This document shows, piece by piece, positions 1 to 11,806 of a stretch of DNA of 64,000 nt. Every line of letters starts with the position of its first letter. The stretch's first letter is position 1. The notes beneath the pieces were generated by a model, which saw only the letters and a list, made by a program, of their open reading frames with translations, searched no databases and was not told the DNA's origin. A program made the position numbers and the translations under genes. The stretch covers positions 234,655,736-234,719,735 of the forward strand of contig OY856186.1 of assembly GCA_963693315.1 (NCBI GenBank), written 5' to 3'. The stretch comes from Diogma glabrata (lineage: Eukaryota; Arthropoda; Insecta; Diptera; Cylindrotomidae).

Positions 1-2180
1 TTTATAAAACATACAATAATGCTAATGATTTCAAAATATTTTCTAGGTATCGTAGACAGGTTAAACAGGCAATTCGAACCTGCCATTTAAATTATTTGAA
101 AGAAACTGAACAAAAGATTAAAGAAAATCCTAAGTTACTGTGGAATTTTACAAACTCCCTAACATCCAGAACCTTTTTTCCTGCCACTATGAAATTAAAT
201 ACAGTTGAAACTCATGACAGTTCGGATATTTGTAATTTATTTGCAGATTACTTTGATTCTGTCTATAAGTCTATTCCTTGCCCTCCTGATTCAATTAATA
301 CAGCTGCAGGTCAACTTAAAAACTGTAATACCGTTCACATATCTTCTGATGACGTTTATAATGTTCTCAGGTCTCTTGATACTAACAAAGGTCCTGGTCC
401 TGATTTTCTGTCGAATTATTTTATTTATCAATTAAAAGATCAACTAGCTAAACCACTGGCAATAATTTTCAATATGTCATTGAATTCTGGTATTTTTCCA
501 GCAAAATGGAAATATGCCTACCTTATACCAGTGTTTAAGAATGGTGACAAATCTGATATAGCTAATTATAGACCTATCTCCATATTAAACTCGTTTAGCA
601 AAATATTTGAAAAGTTGGTTCACGGTCTAATTTTCCAAGAAGTTAAAAACAGCATAACGATTAAACAGCATGGATTTTATGCAAAACGTTCAGTATTAAC
701 TAATTTGGTTGAGTTTTCTAGCTATGTTTTTGAATGTGTAGATCGAGGTTATCAGGTTGATTGTATTTACACAGATTTCCAAAAAGCATTTGACACTGTT
801 TCAGATGAAATATTAATTGAGAAGTGCAGTCAAGCTGGTGTACCTAAGTTCTTGTGTAAATGGATATCTTCATATCTATATGAAAGAACTTTAAATGTTA
901 AATTTAATGGATATTTATCAAGGTCGTTTACACCTACCTCTGGCGTTCCACAAGGCTCTACACTAGGACCATTACTGTTCATTATATTTATAAACGATCT
1001 CTCTAATATATTAGAATGTTCCCATCTTTTCTATGCTGATGATTTGAAAATATACAAATCTGTCATTAACGTTACAGATTCTCATGCACTTCAAACTGAT
1101 CTTTATAAATTACAATATTGGTGTAAACAAAATAAATTGAACTTAAACATAAAAAAATGTTTTGTGTTATCCTTCACAAAAAAAACCTGCCCTATCGAAT
1201 TTGCTTATAATATAGAGGGGAATGTTCTGACTAGGGTAAATGAAATCTGTGATCTTGGGGTAACCTTTGACTCAAAATTGTGCTTTGATAAACACATTGA
1301 ACTAATTTGTTCCAAAGCATACAAAGTTCTTGGTTTTATTTGCCGCAGTGCTAGATTATTTCGTAACCCAAATCTCTCCATAATACTTTTCAATTGTTTG
1401 GTAAGAAGTATAATTGAATACGCCTCACAAATATGGAATCCTTTTTATGACAAGTATTGTGATCAACTTGAGCGTGTTCAAAAACGGTTTACTAGACTTC
1501 TTGTTTTTAAATTTATTCCTTTTGCTGGCTACATACCGTACGAGAACAGATTGAAAATTTTCAATTTAACGAATTTGTGTAATAGAAGGATAATTCTTGA
1601 TGAGGTACTTCTGTACAAAATTTTAAACTACAAAATTGAATTGCCGTCCCTCTCTGATATTATGCTGTATATCCCTTCCTATATGACTAGAAATACCCAG
1701 CTATTTATACCAAAACCTTCGCGTACTAATTTAGGCTTTGCCAATCCTCTGCCTAGATGTCAGCTAAGCCACGATGAACTGTTTAATTCGTTAGATTTGT
1801 TTCATTTGTCGCTTGATCAATACAAGTCTTGTCTTTTCAAGCTACTAAATTAAATAATTAAATATATTTTCTTTTCCTAATTTATTTTGATAGTAGTGCG
1901 TGCTGTTAAATTTGTATTGGAATCTTTACAATGTTGAAGTATTAATGATTTATTTGTTTGTAGTTACCTACTTTGGTTATTGTATAATGTTATTTTTTTT
2001 TTTGGTTTTTGTAATTATTATTGGTTTTCTTTTTTGCTATTTTTTTTTCTATATTAATTGTAATTTCAAATTGTATTAATCAAAATGTAAATATAATGTA
2101 GATATATTGTGGAACACATAATAGGACTCTGTCTGTGTGTTCTCCTTAGTGGAAATAAATAAATAAATAAATAAATAATA
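1..2180 (+). mobile_element. APE-type non-LTR retrotransposon (LINE family A), copy 1, 3' two thirds
   Basis: The element enters from the left window edge and ends in a short tandem TAAA-type tail (about 2153-2180). It carries the C-terminal reverse transcriptase ORF and a ~300-bp 3' UTR. A near-identical copy lies inverted at 53934-58290, so the family moved fairly recently. The tail abuts sequence that still encodes hAT transposase on the other strand, so this LINE landed inside the hAT at 2181-5270. The clade is not certain; the protein looks jockey/CR1-like. Confidence 0.9.
3..1853 (+). CDS. LINE reverse transcriptase ORF, C-terminal part, open to the window edge
   Basis: The protein primes reverse transcription of the element's RNA at a nicked target. 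The frame is open from base 3; the first methionine-like codon at 96 is not a real start, because the other copy aligns upstream of it. Counting from codon 96, the RT core is complete: FQKAFD near residue 228, GVPQGS near 283 and FYADD with its catalytic aspartates near 311, followed by a typical thumb and C-terminal segment. The endonuclease domain lies left of the window. No stop or frameshift is seen here, unlike the copy at 54-58 kb, so this part could still be functional. Family recognition is by motif only. Confidence 0.88.
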   Translation, partial: YKTYNNANDFKIFSRYRRQVKQAIRTCHLNYLKETEQKIKENPKLLWNFTNSLTSRTFFPATMKLNTVETHDSSDICNLFADYFDSVYKSIPCPPDSINTAAGQLKNCNTVHISSDDVYNVLRSLDTNKGPGPDFLSNYFIYQLKDQLAKPLAIIFNMSLNSGIFPAKWKYAYLIPVFKNGDKSDIANYRPISILNSFSKIFEKLVHGLIFQEVKNSITIKQHGFYAKRSVLTNLVEFSSYVFECVDRGYQVDCIYTDFQKAFDTVSDEILIEKCSQAGVPKFLCKWISSYLYERTLNVKFNGYLSRSFTPTSGVPQGSTLGPLLFIIFINDLSNILECSHLFYADDLKIYKSVINVTDSHALQTDLYKLQYWCKQNKLNLNIKKCFVLSFTKKTCPIEFAYNIEGNVLTRVNEICDLGVTFDSKLCFDKHIELICSKAYKVLGFICRSARLFRNPNLSIILFNCLVRSIIEYASQIWNPFYDKYCDQLERVQKRFTRLLVFKFIPFAGYIPYENRLKIFNLTNLCNRRIILDEVLLYKILNYKIELPSLSDIMLYIPSYMTRNTQLFIPKPSRTNLGFANPLPRCQLSHDELFNSLDLFHLSLDQYKSCLFKLLN

Positions 2181-4316
2181 AATTCTCTATTTCTACTTGT
2201 TAATACTTGGGTATCACGTGCAGGCCGTTTAGTGAACTGTGCTGGTATATTTATTGCTAACGATATTTCTTGTGCTTCTTTTATAAGCAATAGTTTTTTA
2301 TAAGAGAATAGTTTTTTAAATCAGCAAGCGATAATAACATAGCTCTTGTATGTTGTAATGCAATATTGATTGCCAAATATTTTCGTTGAAGTAATTGGCT
2401 GAAGATGTGAAGCTTTGATAACAATTGATACCAAATTGTTGTCAATACAATAAATTCATAAGAATTTATTTGTTTTTTTAGAGATACAGCAAGAGTTTTG
2501 CAATCTGGATAGCTATTCTTAAGTTCATCTAATGCAAGACTAATTTCTTTCATCTGATATTTCTCGGCTTTTATACTGTTAAAGCGATATTCCCATCGAG
2601 TATGGCTGAGGGCTTTCAAATTAATTTTTAAATATTTTGCTTGAATGGCCCATCGCGTTGTCGATGCAGCAAAAATCTTATATGAATTATTTAATGTAGT
2701 GAAATAATTTTGACTTTTAATAGTGTTTTTAACACTATCTCCAATCACTAGATTGATGTTGTGTCCACCACATGGCGTATACCATGCTTTGTTGTTAATT
2801 TCTAAAATTCGACTTTTCACTCCCTTATATTCTCCTTTCATATTGCTTGCGTTGTCGTATGACTGACCACGACAATTAGCAATTTCAATTCCTAATAGTT
2901 TTAATTCCTCAATAAGGACGTGTGTTAAATTTTCGCCGGTTGAGGACAATATATTTACAAAGCTTAAGAAACTTTCTTGTACACTTGGCTTTTGGTCCGC
3001 TATTTTAACATACTGAATAATAATGGACAACTGGTTTTTTTTTGCAAACATCCGGTGTAGTTTTACGGAAAAGTACTTCGATGATTTAATATTACTTGCT
3101 AATATATGTAAAACTCTAGAAGCTAGTTGTAAGATAATTTCGTTTTGAACCATCGGTGAAAAATATCATGGTACTTTTTTTCCGTTTCAGTTATTGACTG
3201 TAAATGCATTTTTAGTTCTGGAACAAAATCAGCAATCAATTCAATTACTTCCAAAAAATTACCATTATTCGTTTCGAACAATTTTTCGTTGCTTCCTCTA
3301 AAAGCTAAATTTCGATCACTTAAAAACAATACCGTTTTTACGATACATTTCAAAATTATTCTCCATCTTTGTTTTTCTTTATTGAACACATCTTCATTAA
3401 GGTGGTCTATTCCTGTTCTGCTTTTAATGTTAAATTCTAGACTTCGCCATTTATACGCTGATTCAAGGTGTTCCTTCGAAGATTCATGTTCAGATAACCG
3501 TATTCCTGTATGTGTATAGTCAGAAAATCCACTTAAAGTTAAGCTTATTTTTATCGATGAAAACAAACGACAACAAAAGCAGAAAATGTTTCCTGCTGAG
3601 TTAGAATATAAAAGCCATTTTCTTAATTCTTTTTCACCATTTTTCATTTGTCGATAAAAGAAAGTGTCACTGAAACATCTTCCTTGAGGATTTCTTTTAT
3701 AATGGATGCCCTTAATACTTTTTGGTGACTGCTCGGCCAAAAACATCCGTTGTGCGTTGCCAATTTCAACAGGCCAAGTTGCAGAATCTAATATATCATA
3801 TTTGAAATTGGCAGATAAAATACTGCTCTCTATTTGTGGATTATTGCTAATTTCTGAAATATTATCAGATAAAATACCGTCAATATTTACGCTATTGGAT
3901 CCTGATTCATCATCTACATTGTCGTGCTGGTTATCCATATTTTGAAGTTGTAGCTCATTGAAATTTTCTGCCGCATTATTGTTTTAAAGTTGAGACGTAA
4001 TGTTTGAATTACATGGTTCAATTAAATTAGTGCTTGAAATTGATGAATTTTCGCCTCGTTTAAAAAATTTATCAATTGATCCAGTAAGACTACTTAATTC
4101 TGCAGGTTTTCGGATCTGTTTTGCTCTTTTGTGTGCGTCGCTTTCAAAGTGTCTTTTCGACATTTCTAATTTAGATAAATAATGTTTCAAAAACAGTTTT
4201 AAAAAATAAGCCGTTTTTAACAGAGAAGTAGTATTATTACCTGACTCCTGATGTATTCCTTCTATAAATTTATTTATATATGTTTTCAAACAATATCCGT
4301 GCAGCCGGAAACACAA
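2181..4316 (-). pseudogene. hAT transposase relic (TTF-type zinc finger, DUF4371-like, catalytic core)
   Basis: Three blocks on the minus strand belong to one ZMYM1-like transposase. At 4316-3984 is an N-terminal basic segment. At 3938-3123 is a TTF-type zinc-finger region with CFCCRLF and the HE.S.EH pattern that usually ends the finger. At 3153-2281 is the core, with GQSYDNASNMKGEYKG and CGGHNINLV, both strongly conserved in this family. The protein continues in another frame to about 2181 (EAQEISLAINIPAQF) and is then cut by the LINE tail; the C-terminal dimerisation domain is absent. Frame changes near 3150 and 2285 and a stop before 3984 make it non-functional. Domestication is possible in this family but unlikely here given these breaks. 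Confidence 0.8.
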
Positions 4317-4439
4317 ATTTATTTAGAAAAGTGAAAATTACAACTTAAAATTAAATGTACAAAAGATCGTTTAATCTAAAATTAATATGTAGTGCTGCAC
4401 TAATATTAATGGTAGACACTAAAATTTAAACCAGAATTT

Positions 4440-5040
4440 GAAAAACCGTTCCTTATATCACTTCTTTACTGCGTTCTTTTAAAGCGAGTAACTTGAAAAA
4501 TATTTTTAAATACAATTATGAAAATAAAAAACAGAACATTTTGCAAAAAGAGATGAAAACGCTTCTTTTTAATGAAATTGCCCCACTCGACGCTAACCCG
4601 TCTGTGAACAAATTTTCGTGAACAAATTAAAACCACTTTCACAGGGGATTAAGTCTGCTTGAAAATAGGCTTTTCATCTTCTATCATAGAAAAATATCGT
4701 TATTACGTTAAATGGAAATATGTACGTAAATATTTTGTTTCATTTGCTCACAAAATTTGATGCTTTCCTTCGATTTAAAAATATAAATAAGTCATTTGTT
4801 TAAATGTTTTCTTCAATTATACAAGAATTGCTATTTAAAAATATAAAAGGGATTGCGAAAAAGTACTAATTTTTTTTTCTGCATATGAAATGAACGAAAA
4901 TAAAATTGACTTCAAAGGATTGAAATCAAAACAGTAAAAATTTTACTAATTTTTAAGTAATAGTTTCCTAGAATAGCGTTCAAAACTTAAAACGTTGTGT
5001 TTTAAAATTATATGATGGTTGTTTCCTAGAAAAAACAAAC
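4440..5040. repeat. Dispersed repeat family R1, copy 1, with internal hairpin
   Basis: This stretch shares ordered blocks with 44940-45345 and 49470-49920: a segment around GCGTTCTTTTAAAGCGAG, an AT-rich middle, a TTTTTCTGCATATG block and a CAAAGGA..GAAATC block. No ORF. It lies between the hAT terminus and its transposase. A hairpin (4550-4681) with tip CACTCGACGCTAACCCGTCT matches the hairpin at 33620-33717. Confidence 0.55.
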
Positions 5041-5270
5041 AGCAAAAAAGCAACTGAATTATATTATATTTGTTTTAAATGAAATCATAGATTTAACTAG
5101 ATTTGTTTGAAAGTTAAACATTTTGAATTTTCATCTTTATTTTTTCTTTCAATTCGTGGTATTTTTTTGACTATTGGTGAAGTTTTTCTAATGTATTTAC
5201 TATTTGGGGCCCCCAAAAATAAGGGGCCCAGTGCGATTGCACCTGTTGCACCTGCGTAACTACAGCGCTG

Positions 5271-6439
5271 TCTATATCATATGTCGTCCAATTACTGCAA
5301 AATATCAAAATAGTTTATTTTTAAGAAAAAATAGTATATTTTTCAACGATGCCGAAAACAACATATTTTGAAGCGAGAGGAAGGTTTATCAGCCGAGGCG
5401 ATAGCCGAGGTTGGTAATGGTCGCGAGATTCAAAATATGATTTTTGGCGAGTAGAAAACTATACTTTTTCTACTATTTTTTTAAAAATTATTATTAATTA
5501 TTAAGCATTTTCATTTAAAATTACATACAATTCAAATTTTAAAATATAAACATCCAAACAAAATCTTTAAATTTATATTTCTGCTATTAAAATATAGATG
5601 ACTCAATATGAATAAATTATCCAATTTTAAGTTATAAATAATACCGTCTTTAGTTACAAGCCTGATTGTCCTTTCGTACAAAAAAATCGTCAACTCTATA
5701 CATATGCATATATTAATTCTATTTACACTACAAAATTCTATAATTTTATTCTATTTGGTTTATAAAGTCCCTAAAATCATTAAATAACACATCTTTGGTT
5801 TATTGTTTTTTGCATTTCGCGTCTACATAGTAGGCTTATAACTAAAGACGGTTGTCTAATATACAAAGTCAAGCCTAAAATAAAAACAACAGTTTTGATT
5901 TAGTTTTTGGATGGTAGTGACGTTACGTAAATTCCTGTTATATTTTAAAACAACGTAAAATATTTTATGCAAATAAATATTTTTTTTTGTTTTTCTTAAA
6001 TAAATAGGTGAAATAATTTTTTTTTAAATATCTTAACACCAACTGTTTGTTACCATACTATTTAAAAAGAATATGTGAATCTTATATAGTTAACTATTAT
6101 ATTATTTTTACCTTTTTAATGTAAATTGTCCGTAAATAATTCTAAAATTAATTAACGTCGTCTTCCCAAGAAAGACAAATTAACACTAACAAAATTATTT
6201 CATTCAATTAATTGATTCTCTTAACGGGTGTTCTAGGATGATTTATTCTAGTAAAGAAATTAGAAAATAGATGGCTTTTAAAAAATTGCTTTCGTCACTA
6301 GGTACGAAAATAATTTGTATAGTTTTTTTTATTACTGGTGACGAAAAAGAAATTTTCGATGCAATGAACAAACATCGAAAGTAGATTTTTTAAGTTGGGT
6401 AGTAGAAAAAATTAATTTCTTCTATTCAAACCTTTTTAT
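5271..6439. other. Non-coding stretch with three small foldbacks
   Basis: No gene is supported. Three inverted-repeat structures are visible. One is at 5332-5463, with AT-rich arms around a GC-rich tip containing GGCGATAGCC. One is at 5643-5853, with ends ACCGTCTTTAGTTAYAAGCC. One is at 6281-6356, with arms built on CTTTCGTCACTAG and CTGGTGACGAAAA. The remainder is AT-rich sequence in which I see nothing. Confidence 0.5.
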
Positions 6440-7111
6440 TTTTTGGAAATTGTAGTTATGGATTGTTGCAAACTTTTTTGTTGAAGCCAACAAGTCAAAA
6501 ACCTCTAACTGCATAGATTTATATTTATAAGAAAACGGATTAAAATGTTTCCACAGATTCTAAATTTATGAAGATTTTAATAATATCAGTATCCAAACGG
6601 CCGTTATAACGGATTAAAAAAACGAATTTTTTAGTTATTTAACCATGTGTTTTAGTTATTTAACCATGTGTCAGATTTTTCTGATTTACGAACTTGTCCA
6701 AGATATTAATAAAACACACATGTTAACGGAAGGTTTTTTGATCTGGCTCTACAAATGCGACCGTGAGAGTGCCGGTTGATTCAAACGCATTTTGTGTTTT
6801 ACAAGCTTTTTTGTTGGAGCCGCTCACTCAGAAACCTCCAACTGCAGAGGTCTTTTTTTTGAAAGAAACTGATTAAAAGGGTTTTAAAGATTTTTAAAGA
6901 TTCTAAATTTATGAAGTTTTGAAAAATATTAGAATTTGAACGGCCGTTATAACGGATCTAAAAAATAGAGTTTTTTCTAGTATAAAGCCTCTAGTTTCTT
7001 AACCATGTGTCGGATTTGGCTGATTTACGAACTTGTTCAAGATATTAATAAAACGCACATTTTTAGAAAAAGTTTTTTGATCTGGCTTTACAAATCCGAC
7101 CGTGAGAGTGC
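6440..7111 (+). repeat. Tandem ~335-bp repeat, units 1 and 2
   Basis: Two direct units end at the same CCGTGAGAGTGC motif (6761-6772 and 7100-7111, period 339). Each contains a block starting CTTTTTTGTTG, a CTCTAACTGCA/CTCCAACTGCA block, the perfect 12-bp palindrome CCGTTATAACGG (6601-6612, 6944-6955), and TTAACCATGTGT. The array resumes at 10525 beyond the RTE LINE. It looks like a short satellite or the tandem part of a larger element; no coding potential. Confidence 0.8.
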
Positions 7112-7131
7112 TCTCTCTCTCTCTCTGGCGT

Positions 7132-10107
7132 TTACATCCCATGAAGGGATTTTGCCGTCTGTGCCACCAGCTTCCAATCATCTCGTTCCATGACCAGTTG
7201 ACCCCAGTTTCGACATCCTATATCACGAAGGTCTTGGATGATGTCATCACGCCAGCGTTGTCTAGGTCTTCCTCTTCGACGAACACCAGCTGGTTGTTGT
7301 TGGGACGCTTTTTTTATCATTCTTTCCAATGGAGCCCTTTCTACATGACCAAACCATCTAATCCGGTTGGATTTAATGAATCCGATTACATCGCAGCCTC
7401 CAAGAAGCTGTCTGATTTCATGATTCATTCGGATTCTATACTGATTTTCAGCAACTTTACATGGACCATAAATTGTTCGTATGACTTTCCTCTCGAATGT
7501 TGATAGAATTCTACAATCGGAGGAAGTCAGTGTCCAGCTTTCACTTCCAAATGTGAGCACAGGTCGGATTAATACTTTGTAAAGTGTGAGTTTGCACGAC
7601 TGCGAAAGATGTTTGGATCGCAAAAGTTTTGAGTATGCGTAGAAAACTCTGTATGCGGCTGAGACACGGGCTTTGATATCTGCCTGCATGTCATTTGACG
7701 ATGTTATTACAGATCCGAGGTATTTGAAGTTTTCTACACGTTCCACTTCATAGTCGCCAGTATTCAGATTGCCGGGAGGTATATTCCTGGATGTTGTTAA
7801 AAGTTTAGTCTTGCCGGTGTTAATGCATAATCCAAGTCGTTTAGCATTTCTTTCAAGCTGAGAGAGACTATCCTTGATATCGCTTGTTCTACGTCCGAGA
7901 AGCACAATATCATCTGCATAGCCAAGAACTTGACTAGATTTGTTATATATGCGGTTTTGCGTCTCAATTCGGCTTTTTCTTATCGCGTACTCTAGCGCCA
8001 AATTAAATAGTATGGGCGCGAGTGACACCTGATGTTATATCGAAAGGATCAGAAACAGACCCTTCGATTACTATTCTACAATTTGATCCCGATGTTGTGA
8101 GCTTGCACAGAGAAACAAGTTTCTCTGGGATACCAAGGCATATGAGTGCGGACCAGAGGTTGTCGCGGATGATACTATCATATGCTTGCCTGAAATCAAC
8201 GTAGAGCTGGTGAATGCTGATGTTGTACTCCCAACATTTTTCCAGAATCATCCTTAATGTAAAACATTGATCTGTGGTTGAGCGGTTGGGACGAAAACCA
8301 CAGATAGTCACCTATGATAGATTCGGCGAACAAGATGAGTCGAGCAAGTACAACATTAGCTAGTATTTTATATGCAGTGTTCAACAGTGCGATGCCACGA
8401 TAATTTTCACACTTTAGACGGTCACCTTTCTTATGTAGCGGAACAATGAGAGCTGTTTTCCATTCAGCAGGTAGTTCTTTTTGGTCCCAGAATGCAAGAA
8501 TCAGATCGTATATACGTGAGACCAGAGCTGCTCCTCCATTTTTCAGAAGTTCTGCGGGAATTCCATCGAAAACTGGTGATTTGCCATTTTTCAGTTTTTT
8601 AATGGCAGCTTCCACTTCTTCTATTGCTGGGTAAGGGACAAAAATCTCCTCAGTTGATGGAGCAATTGCTCGAATAGGATGAACTTCGTTCGTCCTATTG
8701 AGTAGGTCTTGAAAGTGGGATCGCCACACTGCCAGCACATCACGTTCACTTGTTGTAAGCTCATTATTTTCATTTTTGATGGCTGTAGATCTTGGGTGGA
8801 AATCTTTTGTCAGATTCCGTGCATTGGCAAAGCACTCTTTTGAATTTCCGTTGGCCGCATGTTGGTTGATGTATTCGATGCAGCTCTTCATGTGTTCGCT
8901 TTTTTTTTTACGTAGAAGTTTTGCTGAGGCTTTCCTGGCGCATAGATAATCAGCTTGGGAGCTTCGGGTGTTCCTTGTTAACCATTTTTCTCGCAGTTTT
9001 TGTTTATTTTCAACGGATTGGCGGCACTCGTCGTCAAACCATTCGTTGTGTGATTTCGGTGGTCGTTTTCCGATTGTAGTTTGTGCTGCGGCTATAATGG
9101 TTGATTGAAGCGTTTGCCATTCTTCTTGTATGTTTAATGGCATCTCAGAAGAGATGTCATGCTCTTCTATGTTTTGTGTTATTATTTCCTGATATCTATT
9201 CAGCGTTTCCGGATGTTTAAATGCTTCGACATTCCAGCGCACTTTTTTTTTTGCTTGTCTGTTAAATGTAGATGACAACTTGCACTTGTACTTAAAGATG
9301 ACAAGCATATGATCGGTGTCCATATCAGCACCTCTGTATGATCGAACGTCAGTTATACTTGTAGAGTGTCTCTTAGAGATCATGACGTGATCGATTTGAT
9401 TTTCCGTTCTTCCGTCATTTGATTTCCACGTTGCCTTGTGAATTCTCTTGTGAGGGAAGAAAGTGCTGGAAATTACTAGATCATACATCATAGCCAGCTC
9501 GGCTGCGTGAAAACCGTTATTGTTGCTGGTATGATGCAAGCTGTTAGGGCCGATATGTGTTTTAAGTTCTGCAATCCTACCGATTTGAGCATTAAAATCA
9601 CCTACCACGATTTTTATATCTTGCCGCGGGATGTTATTGATGACTTCCTCGAGTTCTAGGAAGAACAGGTCTTTAATATCATCTGCTTTATCTTCAGTAG
9701 GTGCATGAACATTGACGATCGTTACATTGAATTTTTTCGTGCGGATTCTCAGTGTGCATAACCGCATATTAATTGGGCAGAAGTCGATAACATGCTGATT
9801 CACGCGACGGTGTATAAGAAAGCCAACTCCAAATTCTCCTCCGTTTTGATGACCGCAATAATACAGAGTGTATCCTTTCGCTGTTTCATGGATTCCACTG
9901 CCTGGCCATCTTAGTTCTTGTAATGCCACTATATCCAGTGTGTAGCTCTCGACTTGTTGGGTGAGTTTTAGGAGATCTCCTGGTCTTCTAAGGCTTAGCA
10001 CGTTCCAGGTTTTAAATCGTAGTCCGGGTACAGTTTCCGAGGTCGTTCCAATAATGAATCCGAGATATTCCGAGGCCTGTGTACAGAATTCATGACAATA
10101 ATTTTTT
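7132..10107 (-). pseudogene. RTE-clade endonuclease/reverse transcriptase ORF with two frameshifts
   Basis: The first block (to 8196) carries an APE-type endonuclease: KTWNV just upstream of 10001, ELRWPGSG, VVGDFNAQIG near residue 138 and the NQIDH..TDH end. It then enters the RT fingers with ENYRGIALLN. At about 8300 the frame shifts, where SIIGDY should run into GFRPNRSTTDQ; the second block (8311-8003) holds the VDFRQAYDS catalytic segment. A second shift near 8025 breaks the expected GVRQGD motif, and the last block (8028-7132) resumes at LAPILFNLALE with YADDIVLL and the conserved tail RWFGHVERAP...RRRGRPRQRW. The reading frame runs open to about 10107 without an in-frame ATG. This copy cannot make a full protein, but all domains are otherwise recognisable. 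Confidence 0.9.
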
Positions 10108-10195
10108 TACGGAAATGGGGTGTTAGCCCTTCGCCCAACCCAAATTTTCGTGAATGGGTTCGTTCTGCATCTTAAGGTCACAGAAACAACCTTTT

Positions 10196-10357
10196 TACAC
10201 GTTTATATAGCGAGCCGCTTGATCCAAGACAGACGCCCGCTGAAAGCCGCCCCTAACATGGAGAACAGACGCTTTCTACACATTTATATAGCGAGCCGCT
10301 TGATCCAAGACAGACGCCCGCTCCAAGCCGCCCCTAACATGGAGAACAGACGCTTGT
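10196..10357 (-). repeat. 81-bp tandem duplication in the RTE 5' UTR
   Basis: Two units of 81 bp (10196-10276, 10277-10357) differ at only a few positions and are much more GC-rich than the surroundings. They sit upstream of the endonuclease ORF. Monomers in LINE 5' UTRs often carry internal promoter activity; that role is inference here. Confidence 0.8.
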
Positions 10358-10524
10358 GTTGCATTGGTTTTATGGCGCCAATGACTCGCCATGGTGCAGA
10401 ATCATTGAGTATAAGCAGTATTTACTCTGCCCCTCTCAACTACACCAACCTAATTCTGTTAGCGTTACCCAGGTAGCACGGCGTGGACGTAGAATTTCGG
10501 ATTTTCGCTACCCCGTGAGAGTGC

Positions 10525-10849
10525 TGGTTGTTTAAAAAAAAAAAATTTTTTTGCAAGCTTTTTTGTTGGAGCCGCTCACTCAGGAGCCTCTAACTGCAGA
10601 GGTCTATTTTTAACACAAATTGATAAAAAAGATTCCAAAAATTCTAAATTTGTTAACTTTTTTAAAATATAGTATCCAAACGGCCGTTATAACGGTTCTA
10701 AAAAATCAATTTTTTTTAGAAAAACGGCTTTAGTTCCTTAACCACGTGTCGGATTTTGCTGATTCACGAACTCGTCCGAGATATTAATAGAACACATATG
10801 TACAGAAAGTTTTTTTGATCTACCTCAACAAATGCGACCGTGAGAGTGC
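10525..10849 (+). repeat. Tandem ~335-bp repeat, unit 3 (continuation beyond the RTE)
   Basis: This 325-bp unit has the same order of blocks as the units at 6440-7111, including CCGTTATAACGG at 10684-10695 and the terminal CCGTGAGAGTGC at 10838-10849. It shows the array was continuous before the RTE inserted. Confidence 0.8.
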
Positions 10850-11224
10850 CGGTCGTTTTCGTTATATCTCATATCGTTTATATATATATGAGCAATTTCA
10901 CGAAGATTCAACATCGTTTTGACTTGACCCCTTTTAATTTTGATTATTTTTTGTTTATAGATAGTCTTTCATAAATTAAAAAATTCAACTTCTCTTAGAA
11001 TTTTTTTTTTCGACCAGGGGTCTTCACAGGGTGCCCCTCAATTTTTTGCTATTTTGTGATGTGAGTGCATTTTGATGAGCGATTGTAGAAAAACTACTCA
11101 ATCGATTTTCATAAATGATATGTCGTTGAATAGGTATTAGAACAAAGTTTTTAAAAATGTACACTGTTTAATAAAATATCAATCAATAAAATATCGATCA
11201 ATAAAAAATGTACACTCTGAAATA

Positions 11225-11793
11225 TCAAATATTTTATTATTAAATGAACTTTTTAAAATATTATAAAAATTATATATGTAGTACAATAAATAAAATAAAT
11301 ACAATTGTTAAAAATGATTTACTTATTTTACAAACAGAAGTTTCTTTTGAATAGGAAAACACTTTTGCAATAATTTTCTTTGTATTAGATGGCATAAAAA
11401 AATGAAATGTTTATTTATCATTTTTAGTAATCACTTGTCACTCTTATAAAAATAATTTGACAGTCTCGACTGCAAACAAAAAAGCCGTATAAATAACTAA
11501 ATCTATTTAGGAACTTTTGACTGGAGAGGCATTATGTTCGTATTATGTTATTATGGAATCATAAAGTAAAAGATTGCATTTTAACATTAAATTACAAATA
11601 TTTTATTATTGAATAAACTTTTTAAGATACCATACGAATTATGTATGTGGGTTAGAGAAAATAAATATAGTTATTAAAAATTATTAACTTATTTTACATT
11701 CAAAAGTTTCTTTTGAGTTGGAAAACATTTTTGCAATTATTGTCTTAGTATTCAATGGTACAAAAGAATGAAATTTTTGAGTTCCACTTATAG
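11225..11793. repeat. Diverged tandem duplication (~360-bp spacing) inside the long-TIR transposon
   Basis: Segments 11225-11435 and 11590-11793 align in order: TATTTTATTATT.AA, a block ending ACTTATTTTACA, AAGTTTCTTTTGA, AACA.TTTTGCAAT, and ATGGCA/ATGGTA followed by AAAAGAATGAAA-like sequence. It lies between the left terminal repeat and the transposase relic. No coding potential. Confidence 0.6.
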
Positions 11794-11806
11794 TAATCGC
11801 ATTTTT

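Larger units (their letters stand above)
2181..5270 (-). mobile_element. hAT-type DNA transposon (ZMYM1/DUF4371 type), 3' end removed by LINE insertion
   Basis: Reading on the minus strand, the element starts near 5270 with CAGCGCTGTAGTTACGCAGG, a hAT-type terminus, followed by a run of alternating G- and C-rich blocks. Its transposase remnants run from 4316 down to 2181, where the LINE tail begins. The other terminus is not in the window, so it lies left of the LINE or is lost. No target duplication can be tested. Confidence 0.72.
7112..10512 (-). mobile_element. Full-length RTE-clade LINE inserted in the tandem repeat
   Basis: The 3.4-kb element is flanked by CCGTGAGAGTGC on both sides (7100-7111 and 10513-10524), a 12-bp target-site duplication matching the end motif of the tandem repeat. 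Its 3' end on the minus strand is a short (GA)n tract (7112-7127), typical of RTE elements, which end in simple repeats rather than poly(A). It includes a GC-richer 5' UTR (about 10108-10512) with a tandem duplication. Confidence 0.9.
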
